Assembly: GCA_019459325.1 (NCBI GenBank) | Contig: JAIBFA010000036.1 | Span: 1 to 64,000, forward strand | From: Thiobacillus sp. | GTDB taxonomy: Bacteria; Pseudomonadota; Gammaproteobacteria; Burkholderiales; Thiobacillaceae | Reading direction: 5' to 3' | Length of the DNA stretch: 64,000 nucleotides | Shown: positions 17,292 through 25,943 of the stretch, piece by piece | Position numbering within the stretch: position 1 is the stretch's first letter | Layout: every line of letters begins with the position of its first letter | Translations under genes and position numbers: made by a program | The notes under the pieces: generated by a model | The model's input: the letters and a program-made list of their open reading frames with translations, nothing else | Databases searched by the model: none | Told to the model about the DNA's origin: nothing

Positions 17292-19787
17292 TTACTCGTA
17301 CAGGAAGGCCTCGATGAGCAGCGAGGTGGCGAGGATCTTGTTGCGAGGCGAGTACAGCAGGTTGGCGCGCGGAATGTGGGTGTTGCACACCGGCTTGCAC
17401 TTGCCGCAGCGCAGGCAGTCCTTGATCGAATCGGCGATGGCCCCGGTTTCCGAGGCCTCGAGAATGATCGATTCGGCTTCCAGCAGACCGAACGACGGCG
17501 TGTAGGCATTGCGCAGGTCCGCGCCGGGCAGGAGCTTGCCCTTGTTGAAATGCTGCGCGGGGTCGACTTTCTGCTTGTATTCGGCGAACGTCGCAATTGT
17601 CGCGTCGTCGAGGAATTCCAGCTTGGTCAGCCCGATGCCGTGCTCGCCCGAAATCACCCCGCCCAGATCGGTGGCGAGTTTCATGATGCGCGCGACCGCG
17701 GCGTTGGCGGCCTGCAGCATGGCGTAGTCGTCGGAATTGACCGGGATGTTGGTGTGCACGTTGCCGTCGCCAGCGTGCATGTGCAGCGCCACGAAGACGC
17801 GGCTCTTCAGTATGTCCTGGTGGATGCGGTCGCAGGCTTCGAGCACCCGCAGGTATTCGCGGCCGATGAACAGCTGGTGCAGTTCGCGCCGCACCTCGCG
17901 CTTCCACGACACGCGAATGTGCTTGTCGCGCAGTGCGGTGAAGACTGTCCCATGCTCGTGCGGCGCATCGAGATCGTTCGCATAGCCCTGCCACCGGGCT
18001 TTCACCGCCTCGATCAGCGCCAGCGCGTGCTGGCGTTTTTCCTCCACCTGCGCCGGGTCGGCGACGGTGTCGTCGTCTTCCAGCAGCGGCAGCGGTGCGG
18101 CGAAGAATTCCGCCAGCGCATCCAGCAGCTTCAGTTTGTTAACGATCGACAGCTCGATATTGATGCGCTCGATGCCGTCGGTGTAGTCGCCCAGGCGCGG
18201 CAGCGGAATCACCACGTCCTCGTTGATCTTGAACGCGTTGGTGTGCGCCGCGATGGCAGCGGTGCGGGCGCGGTCGAGCCAGAATTTCCTGCGCGTCTCG
18301 GTCGACACCGCGATGAAGCCTTCGCCGCCGCGCGCATTGGCGAGCTGGACGATCTTCGAAGCGGCTTCGCCGACCGCGATTTCGTTGTCCGACACCACGT
18401 CGATCAGTAGCACCATGTTCGGGCGCGTTGCGCGCGGTGACTTGGTCGCGTAGCCGACGGCCTTCACGTAGCGCGCGTCGAGGTGCTCCAGGCCGGCCAG
18501 CAGAATGTCGGTGTGGGCGTCGCAGTAATCCTTGATCTCGACGATGGCCGGCGTGGCGTCGCGCGCCGTGCCGAAGAATTCCAGGCACACGGTGCGGGTA
18601 TGCGCGGGCAGCCGGTGCAGGATGAAGCGCGCCGAGGTGATCAGGCCGTCGCAGCCTTCCTTCTGGATGCCGGGCAGGCCGGCGAGGAATTTGTCGGTGA
18701 CGTCCTTGCCGAGCCCGGTCTTGCGGAAGCGACTGCCGGGAATGGTGAGGATGTCAGGCGAGCCCTTGGGCGTCTTGCCGTCGGCGGCAAAGCGGCGGAT
18801 TTCGAAGGTGGCCGAGGGGGCATCGTGGATCTTGCCGCGGTTGTGATTGAGGCGGGTGACTTCGATCCAGTCGGCATCCGGCGTGACCATGCGCCACGAC
18901 ACCAGGTTGTCGAGCGCGGTGCCCCACAGTACGGCCTTTTTGCCGCCTGCATTCATCGACACGTTGCCGCCGATGGTGGAGGCGTCGGCCGACGTCGGGT
19001 CGACCGCGAACACCAGGCCGGCCGCGTCGGCCGCGTCCATCACCCGCTTGGTGACGACGCCTGCGCCGCAGTGGATGGTGGGAACCTCGAATTCGCAGCC
19101 GGGCAGATGCAGCATCTCCACCGCACTCATCGCTTCGAGCTTCTCGGTGTTGATGACAGCAGCCTGGTCGGTGAGCGGCACCGCGCCGCCGGTATAGCCG
19201 GTGCCGCCGCCGCGCGGGATGATGGTCAGCCCCAGTTCGATCAGCCCGGCCACCAGCCCGGCCATCTCGGCCTCGCTGTCGGGGGTCAGCACCACGAAGG
19301 GATATTCCACCCGCCAGTCGGTCGCGTCGGTGACGTGCGAGACGCGCGCCAGGCCGTCGAACGCGATGTTGTCGCGGCGGGTGACCCCCGCCAGGCGGCG
19401 CAGGATGCGCGTGCGCAGGCTGGCGGTGTCGGCAAACCAGGCCTCGAATTCGCGCACCGCGCGCCCGGCGGCCTCCAGCAGTTGCCCTACCAGTTCGTTG
19501 CCCTGGCGCCGCACTTCGATCGCGTGCAGGCGATGCCGCAGCGCGTCGACCAGCATTTGCCGCCGCCTGGGGTTATCGAGCAAATCGTCTTCGAGATAAG
19601 GGTTGCGCCGAACCACCCAGATGTCGCCCAGCACCTCGAACAGCATGCGCGCCGAGCGTCCCGTTTTGCGCTCGCCGCGCAGCGTGTTGAGCACTCCCCA
19701 TGCATCCGCACCGAGCAGACGGATGACGATTTCGCGGTCGGAAAACGAGGTGTAGTTGTATGGGATTTCGCGCAGGCGTGCGGTCAT
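17292..19787 (-). CDS. FAD-binding half of split FAD/Fe-S oxidoreductase (DUF3683 + FAD_binding_4)
   Basis: This half has 831 residues. The N-terminal ~150 residues ([19 protein letters not shown]...) match the DUF3683-type domain found ahead of this enzyme in betaproteobacteria. A PCMH-type FAD domain follows ([12 protein letters not shown]...[17 protein letters not shown]), then the FAD-oxidase C-terminal domain with [16 protein letters not shown] and [13 protein letters not shown]. At the end [11 protein letters not shown] forms one 4Fe-4S motif. The chain stops at TAA (17292-17294) exactly between the first and second ferredoxin motifs, and the same frame continues in the next gene. It lies upstream of that gene and the HIT gene in one operon. 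Confidence 0.85.
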   Translation of the reverse strand: MTARLREIPYNYTSFSDREIVIRLLGADAWGVLNTLRGERKTGRSARMLFEVLGDIWVVRRNPYLEDDLLDNPRRRQMLVDALRHRLHAIEVRRQGNELVGQLLEAAGRAVREFEAWFADTASLRTRILRRLAGVTRRDNIAFDGLARVSHVTDATDWRVEYPFVVLTPDSEAEMAGLVAGLIELGLTIIPRGGGTGYTGGAVPLTDQAAVINTEKLEAMSAVEMLHLPGCEFEVPTIHCGAGVVTKRVMDAADAAGLVFAVDPTSADASTIGGNVSMNAGGKKAVLWGTALDNLVSWRMVTPDADWIEVTRLNHNRGKIHDAPSATFEIRRFAADGKTPKGSPDILTIPGSRFRKTGLGKDVTDKFLAGLPGIQKEGCDGLITSARFILHRLPAHTRTVCLEFFGTARDATPAIVEIKDYCDAHTDILLAGLEHLDARYVKAVGYATKSPRATRPNMVLLIDVVSDNEIAVGEAASKIVQLANARGGEGFIAVSTETRRKFWLDRARTAAIAAHTNAFKINEDVVIPLPRLGDYTDGIERINIELSIVNKLKLLDALAEFFAAPLPLLEDDDTVADPAQVEEKRQHALALIEAVKARWQGYANDLDAPHEHGTVFTALRDKHIRVSWKREVRRELHQLFIGREYLRVLEACDRIHQDILKSRVFVALHMHAGDGNVHTNIPVNSDDYAMLQAANAAVARIMKLATDLGGVISGEHGIGLTKLEFLDDATIATFAEYKQKVDPAQHFNKGKLLPGADLRNAYTPSFGLLEAESIILEASETGAIADSIKDCLRCGKCKPVCNTHIPRANLLYSPRNKILATSLLIEAFLYE

Positions 19788-20026
19788 GCTGGGTTGGGCT
19801 CGGGGGGGGGGGGGGCGGGGCCCCCGCCCCGGGGCGCGCCCGAATCGATCTGCTTCAAAGCCGATATTTTACGGGATATGGCGGCGTTTCGGGCGGGCAC
19901 GCCGTGCCGTGGCGAATCGCCAACCCTGATCCCGCCGGGGTTACGCGCCTTCAGTTTGCACCGGACAAGCCGATAGACGAGTAACGGCAAAAGGTTTGCC
20001 GTACGGCCCCTTTCCAGGAGATCGAC
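19788..20026. other. Divergent intergenic region with a G14 tract
   Basis: This 239-bp stretch separates the divergent FAD oxidoreductase and GGDEF genes and must hold both promoters. It contains 14 consecutive G (19802-19815), then alternating G and C blocks to ~19840. Such a tract could form G-quadruplex or hairpin DNA and vary in length, or reflect assembly error. I could not identify clear -35/-10 elements. A Shine-Dalgarno AGGAG lies at 20016-20020. Confidence 0.6.
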
Positions 20027-21313
20027 TTGCGGTGTGGATTGAGCATCAAGCTCATGTGCTATGTCATGACTGGCGTGCTGATCACGTCGGCCGCCATTGG
20101 CGTGGTTCGAGTCCAGAACGAGCGCGGGCCTCTCAGCGAATTGATCGACAAGGCGGGTCAAAGTGTGGCCCATGCCACGGCCTCCGGTGCCGCTTCCCTG
20201 ATTGCCGGATACGACTATGGCAATCTGGAAATCCTCGCCGCCAATGTCGCACGGCAGGCCAACGTGATCCGCGTCGTCATACGCAACCAGAACGGACGCG
20301 TGATGACCCAGGCTGCCGGGGGCGAAGCCGGAACCTACAAACGTTTTGAGTCGCCTGTCATATTCGACGGCCGGACCATCGGCGGCGCAACCGTCGATAT
20401 GTCGACCGATGCGCTGGAAAAGGCGCTCAACGCGCTCTATTGGCGTGTTTTTGTCGAGCAAGTCATTTTCGGCGCGATTCTTGGACTGATTGTCTATTCG
20501 TTTACCGCGAGCGGCATCGTCTCCCCGATCCGCAGGCTGACGATGGCGATGGAGGAGGCGGTGGAAAAGGGCGACTCGTTCATCGCCCGCGATCTCGAAG
20601 TGAAAAGCGGGGACGAAATCGGGCGACTGGTGTCGGTGTTCAACACCCTGAACAAATCGCTCGCCAGTTATCACGGCAAGCTGCAAAGCAAGATCGACTT
20701 TGCCAACCAGGAATTGCGGGACAAAAACATCCAGTTGGGTGGACGCACGCGGGAGCTTGAGCATGCGCTCGATTTGCTCAGCACCATGGCCACGACCGAC
20801 TGGCTGACCGAGTTGCCCAACCGCCGCAAATTTGATGAAACCCTGTCCCGGATGTTCCATCAGTCCGAGCGTTTCGCGGAAGAGATCACGCTGGTGCTGT
20901 TCGACATCGATCATTTCAAGCTGATCAACGACAGCCATGGTCACGGCGCCGGGGATGACGTGCTGCGTGATATCGGCATTCTCATGCGTCTGCATGTCCG
21001 CAAGTCCGATCTGCCTGCGCGTCTCGGGGGCGACGAATTCGGCATCGTGCTGTATCACACGAATGCCGGGCAGGCCGAAATGTTCGTCGAGATCCTTCTG
21101 GAAAGTGTGCGGACGCATGCGTTCGACCACGATGGAAGCCGGTTGAATCTCAGCCTCAGTGTGGGCATTGCGCAGTACGACGATTCCATGGAAACGCCGC
21201 AGGCGCTCTACTATGCGGCCGACAAAGCCCTCTATCAGGCGAAGCATGGTGGGCGGAACCGTTACAGCGTGTATTCCGCAGCAGCCCGGTTCCAGGATAG
21301 AAAAACCTCATGA
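20027..21313 (+). CDS. Membrane diguanylate cyclase (GGDEF) with HAMP
   Basis: The protein makes cyclic di-GMP. It has 428 residues: helix 1 (~8-28), a periplasmic sensor region of about 120 residues, helix 2 (~145-165), HAMP (~165-220), a coiled segment, then a GGDEF domain. The catalytic GGDEF is intact at 334-338. An inhibitory I-site R325-KS-D328 sits five residues before it, so product inhibition is expected. The start is TTG at 20027, six bases after AGGAG; the next Met is inside helix 1. It overlaps the binding-protein gene by ATGA (21310-21313), suggesting the sensor reads that protein's ligand state. Confidence 0.9.
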   Translation: MRCGLSIKLMCYVMTGVLITSAAIGVVRVQNERGPLSELIDKAGQSVAHATASGAASLIAGYDYGNLEILAANVARQANVIRVVIRNQNGRVMTQAAGGEAGTYKRFESPVIFDGRTIGGATVDMSTDALEKALNALYWRVFVEQVIFGAILGLIVYSFTASGIVSPIRRLTMAMEEAVEKGDSFIARDLEVKSGDEIGRLVSVFNTLNKSLASYHGKLQSKIDFANQELRDKNIQLGGRTRELEHALDLLSTMATTDWLTELPNRRKFDETLSRMFHQSERFAEEITLVLFDIDHFKLINDSHGHGAGDDVLRDIGILMRLHVRKSDLPARLGGDEFGIVLYHTNAGQAEMFVEILLESVRTHAFDHDGSRLNLSLSVGIAQYDDSMETPQALYYAADKALYQAKHGGRNRYSVYSAAARFQDRKTS

Positions 21314-22164
21314 AACCGAAACCGGCATATCCAGCCCTGGTTGCGGCCGCTCTCCTGATGGGCGTGTCGTATCTGGCTGTCCAGGCAGCTCCGGCCCATG
21401 GCGCACAAACCAGCGAGGTGACCATGGGCTCGGTGGCAATGGATATCCCGGTCGAGATGATCAAACGCATGAGCGCGCTGACCAATCATCTGGCACTGCG
21501 CACCGATCTCAATATCCGCTTCCGGCCATCGCCCAATCTCGGGTCGGCTGTGGACGATCTGGGCACGGGGCAGACGCAGATTGCCTACCTCACGCCGGTG
21601 GCTTACATCGAGGCGCGCAGGAAATACGGCGTGGTCCCGCTGGTTGCCCCCACCACGGGGGGGCGCCCGCACTTCGCCTTGGTGATCGGCGTGAAGGCCG
21701 GATCCGGGATCACTTCGCCGGCCGGGCTCAGGGGAAAGCGCTTTGCCTTTGGAGATGAAAAGGCCCTGCTGCAGCGAGCGGCGGTCGAGTCGATGGGGCT
21801 GAAATCCAGCGATTTTTCGACGTTTGCCTATCTCAAGCATTACGACAATATTGCCAAGGCCGTGCTGGCGGGCGACTTTGACGGCGGCATTCTCAAGGAC
21901 TCCATCGCCGATGAGTTCAAGAGCAAAGGGCTGGTCGAGGTCGGCAGCACCGCTCCGCTGCCTTCGTATCTCTTCGCCGTCCATCCCGACATGCCGGTGG
22001 CAGTGCGCAACCAGTTGCGCGATGCGCTGTTGGCGCTGAATAAAACCACCCCTGAGCGGGCTGCCACGCTGGAAGCGTTCGACAAGGCGTACGACGGCTT
22101 TGTCGTGGTCGACGACCTCGCCTACGATTCGGTGCGCAAGCTGATCCAGCCGTTCCAGAAATAA
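21310..22164 (+). CDS. PhnD-like periplasmic binding protein
   Basis: The 284-residue protein has a signal peptide (~1-32, ending HGAQ). It has the phosphate/phosphonate-type periplasmic binding fold: LGTGQTQIAYLTPVAYIEAR, GLRGKRFAFGDEKALLQ and HYDNIAKAVLAGDFDGGILKDS are characteristic of PhnD-type proteins. No ABC permease or ATPase is nearby. Coupling to the GGDEF gene instead points to a sensory role. The ligand is unknown; phosphonate, phosphite or another oxyanion are options. Confidence 0.85.
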   Translation: MKPKPAYPALVAAALLMGVSYLAVQAAPAHGAQTSEVTMGSVAMDIPVEMIKRMSALTNHLALRTDLNIRFRPSPNLGSAVDDLGTGQTQIAYLTPVAYIEARRKYGVVPLVAPTTGGRPHFALVIGVKAGSGITSPAGLRGKRFAFGDEKALLQRAAVESMGLKSSDFSTFAYLKHYDNIAKAVLAGDFDGGILKDSIADEFKSKGLVEVGSTAPLPSYLFAVHPDMPVAVRNQLRDALLALNKTTPERAATLEAFDKAYDGFVVVDDLAYDSVRKLIQPFQK

Positions 22165-22174
22165 GCGGGCCGGA

Positions 22175-23095
22175 TTACCGGAACAGCCGCCGGGCGACCG
22201 TCACGCCGCCCAGAATCAGGGCACCCGCGACAATACCGGCCAGCGCATCGATGAGAAACGGGATGAGCATGGCCAGTGTGCCGCCGATCGCCGGCAGGGT
22301 TTCCGCGGCCTGGGTGGCGGCGTGGACCAGATCGTGCGTGCCCGGCACGCCGTGGACCAGGATGCCACCGCCGACCAGGAACATGGCCGCAGTGCCGATG
22401 ATGGCAAGGCTTTTCATCAGAACCGGCGCAGCGGCGAGGATGCGAAGCCCCAGCGCGCGAACCCAGCGGGCGGGGCGCTGGCTGAGGTAGAGCCCGGCGT
22501 CGTCGAGCTTGACGATGCCGGCGACCAGGCCATAGACGCCGACGGTCATGACCAGCGCGATGCCGGCGAGCACGGTGACCTGCTTGCCGAAGGACGCGGC
22601 CGCGACGGTGCCGAGCGTGATGACGATGATTTCGGCGGAGAGGATGAAGTCGGTGCGGACCGCACCCTTGATCTTGTCCTTTTCCAGCGCCACCAGATCG
22701 ACTGCCGGATCGGCCACCGCTTGGGCGAGTTCGCTGCGATGGGCCGCGGCTTCCTCGCGGTGCAGGAATTTGTGCGCCAGTTTTTCGAAGCCTTCGTAGC
22801 TCAGGAAGGCACCGCCCAGCATCAGCAGCGGTGTGATCGCCCAGGGCGCGAACGCGCTGATGGCGAGCGCCGCCGGCACCAGAATCGCCTTGTTGACGAG
22901 CGAGCCCTTGGCAACCGCCCACACCACCGGCAGTTCACGCTCGGCCTTCACCCCTGCCACCTGCTGGGCGTTCAGTGCAAGATCATCGCCCAGCACGCCG
23001 GCGGTTTTTTTCGCCGCGACCTTGGTCATCACCGACACGTCGTCGAGGATGGTGGCGATGTCGTCGATCAGCGCGAGCAGGCTGCTTCCGGCCAT
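22175..23095 (-). CDS. DUF808 (YedI-type) membrane protein
   Basis: This 306-residue membrane protein begins [42 protein letters not shown], the DUF808 signature N-terminus. It has about six hydrophobic helices and a charged central segment ([13 protein letters not shown]). The function of the family is not established. It is convergent with the PhnD-like gene (10 bp apart) and lies 13 bp downstream of nadA on the same strand. Confidence 0.9.
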   Translation of the reverse strand: MAGSSLLALIDDIATILDDVSVMTKVAAKKTAGVLGDDLALNAQQVAGVKAERELPVVWAVAKGSLVNKAILVPAALAISAFAPWAITPLLMLGGAFLSYEGFEKLAHKFLHREEAAAHRSELAQAVADPAVDLVALEKDKIKGAVRTDFILSAEIIVITLGTVAAASFGKQVTVLAGIALVMTVGVYGLVAGIVKLDDAGLYLSQRPARWVRALGLRILAAAPVLMKSLAIIGTAAMFLVGGGILVHGVPGTHDLVHAATQAAETLPAIGGTLAMLIPFLIDALAGIVAGALILGGVTVARRLFR

Positions 23096-23108
23096 GGTTT
23101 TAAGCGCC

Positions 23109-24173
23109 TCAGTCGCCGAGCTGGATCTGCCCGGCTTTTTCGGCCGCCGCGAAGTCCAGCATTTTCTGGATCGACAGCCGCGCGCGGACGCGGATGGATT
23201 CCTCGATATGGATTTCGTTGCCGCCGTTCTCCAGCACGGCGGCGAGTTTCCTCAGCCCGTTCATCGCCATCCACGGACAGTGCGCGCAGGACTGGCAGGT
23301 CGCGCCCTCGCCCGCGGTCGGCGCTTCCAGCAGGATCTTGCCGGGGGCGGCGGCGTGCATCTTGTGGAAGATGCCGTTGTCGGTGGCGACGATGAATTCC
23401 GGGTTGGGCAGGGTGCGCACGGCCTCGATCAGCTGCGTGGTCGAGCCGACCACGTCAGCCAGCGCGATCACCGCTTCCGGCGACTCCGGATGCACGAGCA
23501 CCGCGGCGTTCGGGTGTTCGGCGCGCAACTTCTTCAGGGCCTCGGCCTTGAATGCCTCGTGCACCACGCAGGAACCTTGCCACAGCAGCATGTCGGCGCC
23601 GCTGATGCGCTGCACGTAATCGCCCAGATGGCGGTCCGGTGCCCACAGGAGCTTGTGGCCCTGCTGGTGCAGGTATTTGACGATCTTGGCGGCGATGCCG
23701 GAGGTGACGACCCAGTCGGCGCGTGCCTTCACCGCCGCGCTGGTGTTGGCGTAGACGACCGACAGGCGGTCGGGGTGCGCGTCGCAGAAGGCGGCGAACT
23801 CGTCGGCCGGGCAGGCCAGGTCGAGCGAGCACTCGGCGCCGAGGTCGGGCATGATGACGCGCTTTTCCGGGTTGAGAATCTTGGCGGTCTCGCCCATGAA
23901 CTTGACCCCGGCGACGATCAGCGTTTTCCCCGGATGGGCATGGCCGAAGCGCGCCATTTCCAGGCTGTCTGACACGCAGCCGCCGGTTTCCTCGGCCAGG
24001 TCCTGCAGGTCGGCCGAGGTGTAGTAGTGCGCGACCAGCACCGCGTCTTGTTCCTTCATCAGCCGCTTGATGCGCGCCTTCAACTCGGCGCGCTCGTCGT
24101 CGCCGAGCACCTCCTCCACCATCGGGGGCGGCTGGATCACGGGTCTGACCGGAACGGGGAAGGCAAGGCTCAT
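23109..24173 (-). CDS. nadA: Quinolinate synthase NadA
   Basis: NadA condenses iminoaspartate with dihydroxyacetone phosphate to quinolinate in NAD synthesis, using a 4Fe-4S cluster. The 354-residue protein has [41 protein letters not shown] and [13 protein letters not shown], which hold the conserved cluster cysteines. Length and domain order fit the family. It is divergent from hda with 124 bp between starts. Confidence 0.96.
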   Translation of the reverse strand: MSLAFPVPVRPVIQPPPMVEEVLGDDERAELKARIKRLMKEQDAVLVAHYYTSADLQDLAEETGGCVSDSLEMARFGHAHPGKTLIVAGVKFMGETAKILNPEKRVIMPDLGAECSLDLACPADEFAAFCDAHPDRLSVVYANTSAAVKARADWVVTSGIAAKIVKYLHQQGHKLLWAPDRHLGDYVQRISGADMLLWQGSCVVHEAFKAEALKKLRAEHPNAAVLVHPESPEAVIALADVVGSTTQLIEAVRTLPNPEFIVATDNGIFHKMHAAAPGKILLEAPTAGEGATCQSCAHCPWMAMNGLRKLAAVLENGGNEIHIEESIRVRARLSIQKMLDFAAAEKAGQIQLGD

Positions 24174-24297
24174 CGGAGTGATTCGGGCGTCAAGTGCGAA
24201 AACGCCAAGTATAGCTGGGTGCGACAGGCGATTTCACCTGGCGGCGCCCGGGTTTTTCTGGAACCCCGCGGGGCTTTTGCCTTATCCTTGCGCCCCT

Positions 24298-24945
24298 ATG
24301 CAGCAGCTGCTTCTCGATATCCGCCCGCCCGCCCGGCCCGAACTTGCCCGTTTCGTGGCGGGGCGCAATGTTGAACTGATGGCGCAATTGCAGGCCATGC
24401 TCAACGGCAGCGCGGCGGAGCGCATGATCTATGTGTGGGGCGCGCCGGGCAGCGGCAAGAGTTATCTGCTGGCGGCCTGGGCGCACGCCTGTCAGGCGCG
24501 CGGGATGACGGTCGATTTGAGCGGCCAGCAGGCGGCGCAGGCGGTGATTGCGGACCAGGTGGAAACCTGGAACGAGGCGCAGCAGCACGCCGGATTTGCC
24601 GCGTTCAATCGGGTGCGCGAGGCGGGCGGGCTGTGGCTGGCGGCGGGCAATGTGGCGCCGGCTGAGCTGCCGGTCATGCCGGAATTGCAGACCCGGCTGG
24701 GCTGGGGCCTGGTGTTCCAGTTGCACGGCCTGGACGACGCCGAAAAGCGCGCCGCATTGAGCCAGCACGCAGAAACCCTGGGATTTCGGCTGGAGCCCCA
24801 GGTGGCGGACTATCTGATGAATCACACCGCGCGCGACATGCAGAGCCTGCTGCGGGTGCTGGAGGCGCTGGACCGGTTCAGCCTGGAAACGCGCCGTCCG
24901 ATCACGCTGCCGCTGCTGCGGCAGCTATTGTTGAATCAGGCCTGA
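24298..24945 (+). CDS. hda: DnaA-related regulator Hda
   Basis: Hda with the loaded beta clamp stimulates ATP hydrolysis by DnaA and limits re-initiation. The 215-residue AAA+ protein begins MQQLLLDIRPPARPELARFVAGRN, with a QLxL-type clamp-binding start. Walker A GAPGSGKS is present. The Walker B region reads VIADQVET, so the first acidic residue of the usual DD pair appears replaced. The start at 24298 follows family length; upstream in-frame sequence lies in the nadA promoter region. Its 3' end overlaps the convergent thioredoxin gene by 10 bp. Confidence 0.9.
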   Translation: MQQLLLDIRPPARPELARFVAGRNVELMAQLQAMLNGSAAERMIYVWGAPGSGKSYLLAAWAHACQARGMTVDLSGQQAAQAVIADQVETWNEAQQHAGFAAFNRVREAGGLWLAAGNVAPAELPVMPELQTRLGWGLVFQLHGLDDAEKRAALSQHAETLGFRLEPQVADYLMNHTARDMQSLLRVLEALDRFSLETRRPITLPLLRQLLLNQA

Positions 24946-25319
24946 CCCTGCTGGCTTTGCGCCTGCTGTTCGGCGATGTCCTTGTGGACCTGCGCCATGT
25001 CCAGTCCCATCACCTGTTCGATCAGCGAATCCAGCGCGTTGGCGGGCAGTGAGCCGGCTTCGGAGTACAGGATGACCTGTTCGCGGAACACCATCAGTGT
25101 GGGGATGGAGCGGATCTGGAAGTAGCCTGCCAGTTCCTGTTCGACTTCGGTGTTGACCTTGGCGAAGACGATGTTGGCGTGGTTCTCGGACGCAGCTTCG
25201 AAGATCGGGGCGAAACCGCGGCAGGGTCCGCACCAGGGTGCCCAGAAGTCAACGACGACAACGTCGTTGCCGTTGATGGTGGATTCGAAATTGTCCTTGG
25301 TGAGTTCGATGACGGCCAT
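24936..25319 (-). CDS. Thioredoxin-family protein
   Basis: The 127-residue protein has the classic active site W29-CGPC-33 and the cis-proline loop IRSIPTLMVF. The C-terminal ~20 residues (HKDIAEQQAQSQQGQA) are a Gln/Ala-rich extension beyond the thioredoxin fold. It lacks a signal peptide, so it is a cytoplasmic disulfide reductase. I cannot tell whether it is the main thioredoxin or a paralogue. Confidence 0.9.
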   Translation of the reverse strand: MAVIELTKDNFESTINGNDVVVVDFWAPWCGPCRGFAPIFEAASENHANIVFAKVNTEVEQELAGYFQIRSIPTLMVFREQVILYSEAGSLPANALDSLIEQVMGLDMAQVHKDIAEQQAQSQQGQA

Positions 25320-25361
25320 GCTGATTCCTGCGAAGTAGTGAAAACACCCTGAAGGGCATAA

Positions 25362-25393
25362 ATAAAAAGGCGCGAGGACGAATCCATCGCGCC
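25362..25393 (-). terminator. Rho-independent terminator/attenuator before thioredoxin gene
   Basis: On the minus strand GGCGCGA, an 11-base loop and TCGCGCC form a 7-bp stem followed by TTTTTATTT. It lies between the small hypothetical gene and the thioredoxin gene. It would end the former transcript or attenuate read-through into the latter. Confidence 0.75.
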
Positions 25394-25400
25394 TAGTGCC

Positions 25401-25500
25401 ACCCTATCACGGATGGCGGGCCCCCGACAATGCGGGGGCGACTTATAGGGTAGATCAGCCTGGCTGCCCCCTACCCCGGTCCAGTCGAAGCCGACTGGCC
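25401..25500. other. Cluster of nested inverted repeats in intergenic DNA
   Basis: ACCCTAT (25401-25407) pairs with ATAGGGT (25445-25451) around an inner stem CCCCCG/CGGGGG (25421-25426/25433-25438). A further hairpin CCAGTCG...CGACTGG lies near 25481-25499. With the terminator to the left, this 100-bp block could be a structured RNA or a leader of the thioredoxin gene. No known family is recognised. Confidence 0.4.
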
Positions 25501-25506
25501 TAGAAA

Positions 25507-25773
25507 CTATTTGGCGAAAGCCTGGTGGAACAGCCCCCGTTTTTGTTCGGCCGGCTGAGCGCCCCGCACCACGTTTTGGCTGTGCTTGAGGTTGCTGCGC
25601 ACTTCGGCACGGTTGACCGCCATGATGAGCTCAGTCGCCAGAACCCGTGCCTGATGCGGCGTGAGGTTGAGCACGCATCCGTGGGCCTGCAGTGTGAGCT
25701 CAACGCGGTCGCGACCCTGGGCATCTTCTTTCAGGCTGATATCCAGGGTGTTGCCGGGTTCAAGTTCGATCAT
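25507..25773 (-). CDS. Small hypothetical protein (88 aa)
   Basis: The predicted product begins MIELEPGNTLDISLKEDAQGRDRVELTLQAHGCVLNLT. The ATG at 25773 has GGAGAG six bases upstream, better than the ATG at 25821. The protein is soluble, mixed alpha/beta and has one cysteine (in HGCVLNL). I recognise no domain. It lies alone between the thioredoxin and RND genes, ending in hairpin-rich DNA. Confidence 0.6.
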   Translation of the reverse strand: MIELEPGNTLDISLKEDAQGRDRVELTLQAHGCVLNLTPHQARVLATELIMAVNRAEVRSNLKHSQNVVRGAQPAEQKRGLFHQAFAK

Positions 25774-25902
25774 GTCGGTCTCTCCTTGCGTTGTCTTTGC
25801 AAGGAATGCAGCAGGGTTCATGCCAGTCTCCCGTGACGCCGGATGGCGTGGAAAACCGCATTAAATCAGGCGGCTTTGACGGCTTGATGAAGACGTGCCG
25901 AT

Positions 25903-25932
25903 ACCGCCCTGACGAAGCCTCGTCAGGGCGGT
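25903..25932. terminator. 13-bp perfect hairpin downstream of the RND operon
   Basis: ACCGCCCTGACGA (25903-25915), loop AGCC, then TCGTCAGGGCGGT (25920-25932). The stem is perfect and lies 12 bp past the RND permease stop on the minus strand. No T-run follows on either strand, so it may stabilise the 3' end or act with Rho. Confidence 0.55.
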
Positions 25933-25943
25933 GGGCGAGTTCG

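Noticed and set aside
17270-17300. Frameshift between the FAD and Fe-S halves
   Set aside because: The downstream sequence stays in the same frame; the break is a stop codon only.
16200-18410. Long plus-strand open frame of 736 codons
   Set aside because: It is antisense to the FAD/Fe-S genes; the composition (Arg/Val/Gly/His-rich, no domains) is typical of a GC-rich shadow frame.
18483-19976. Long plus-strand open frame of 497 codons
   Set aside because: Antisense to the FAD-binding half, which has clear domains; no ribosome site.
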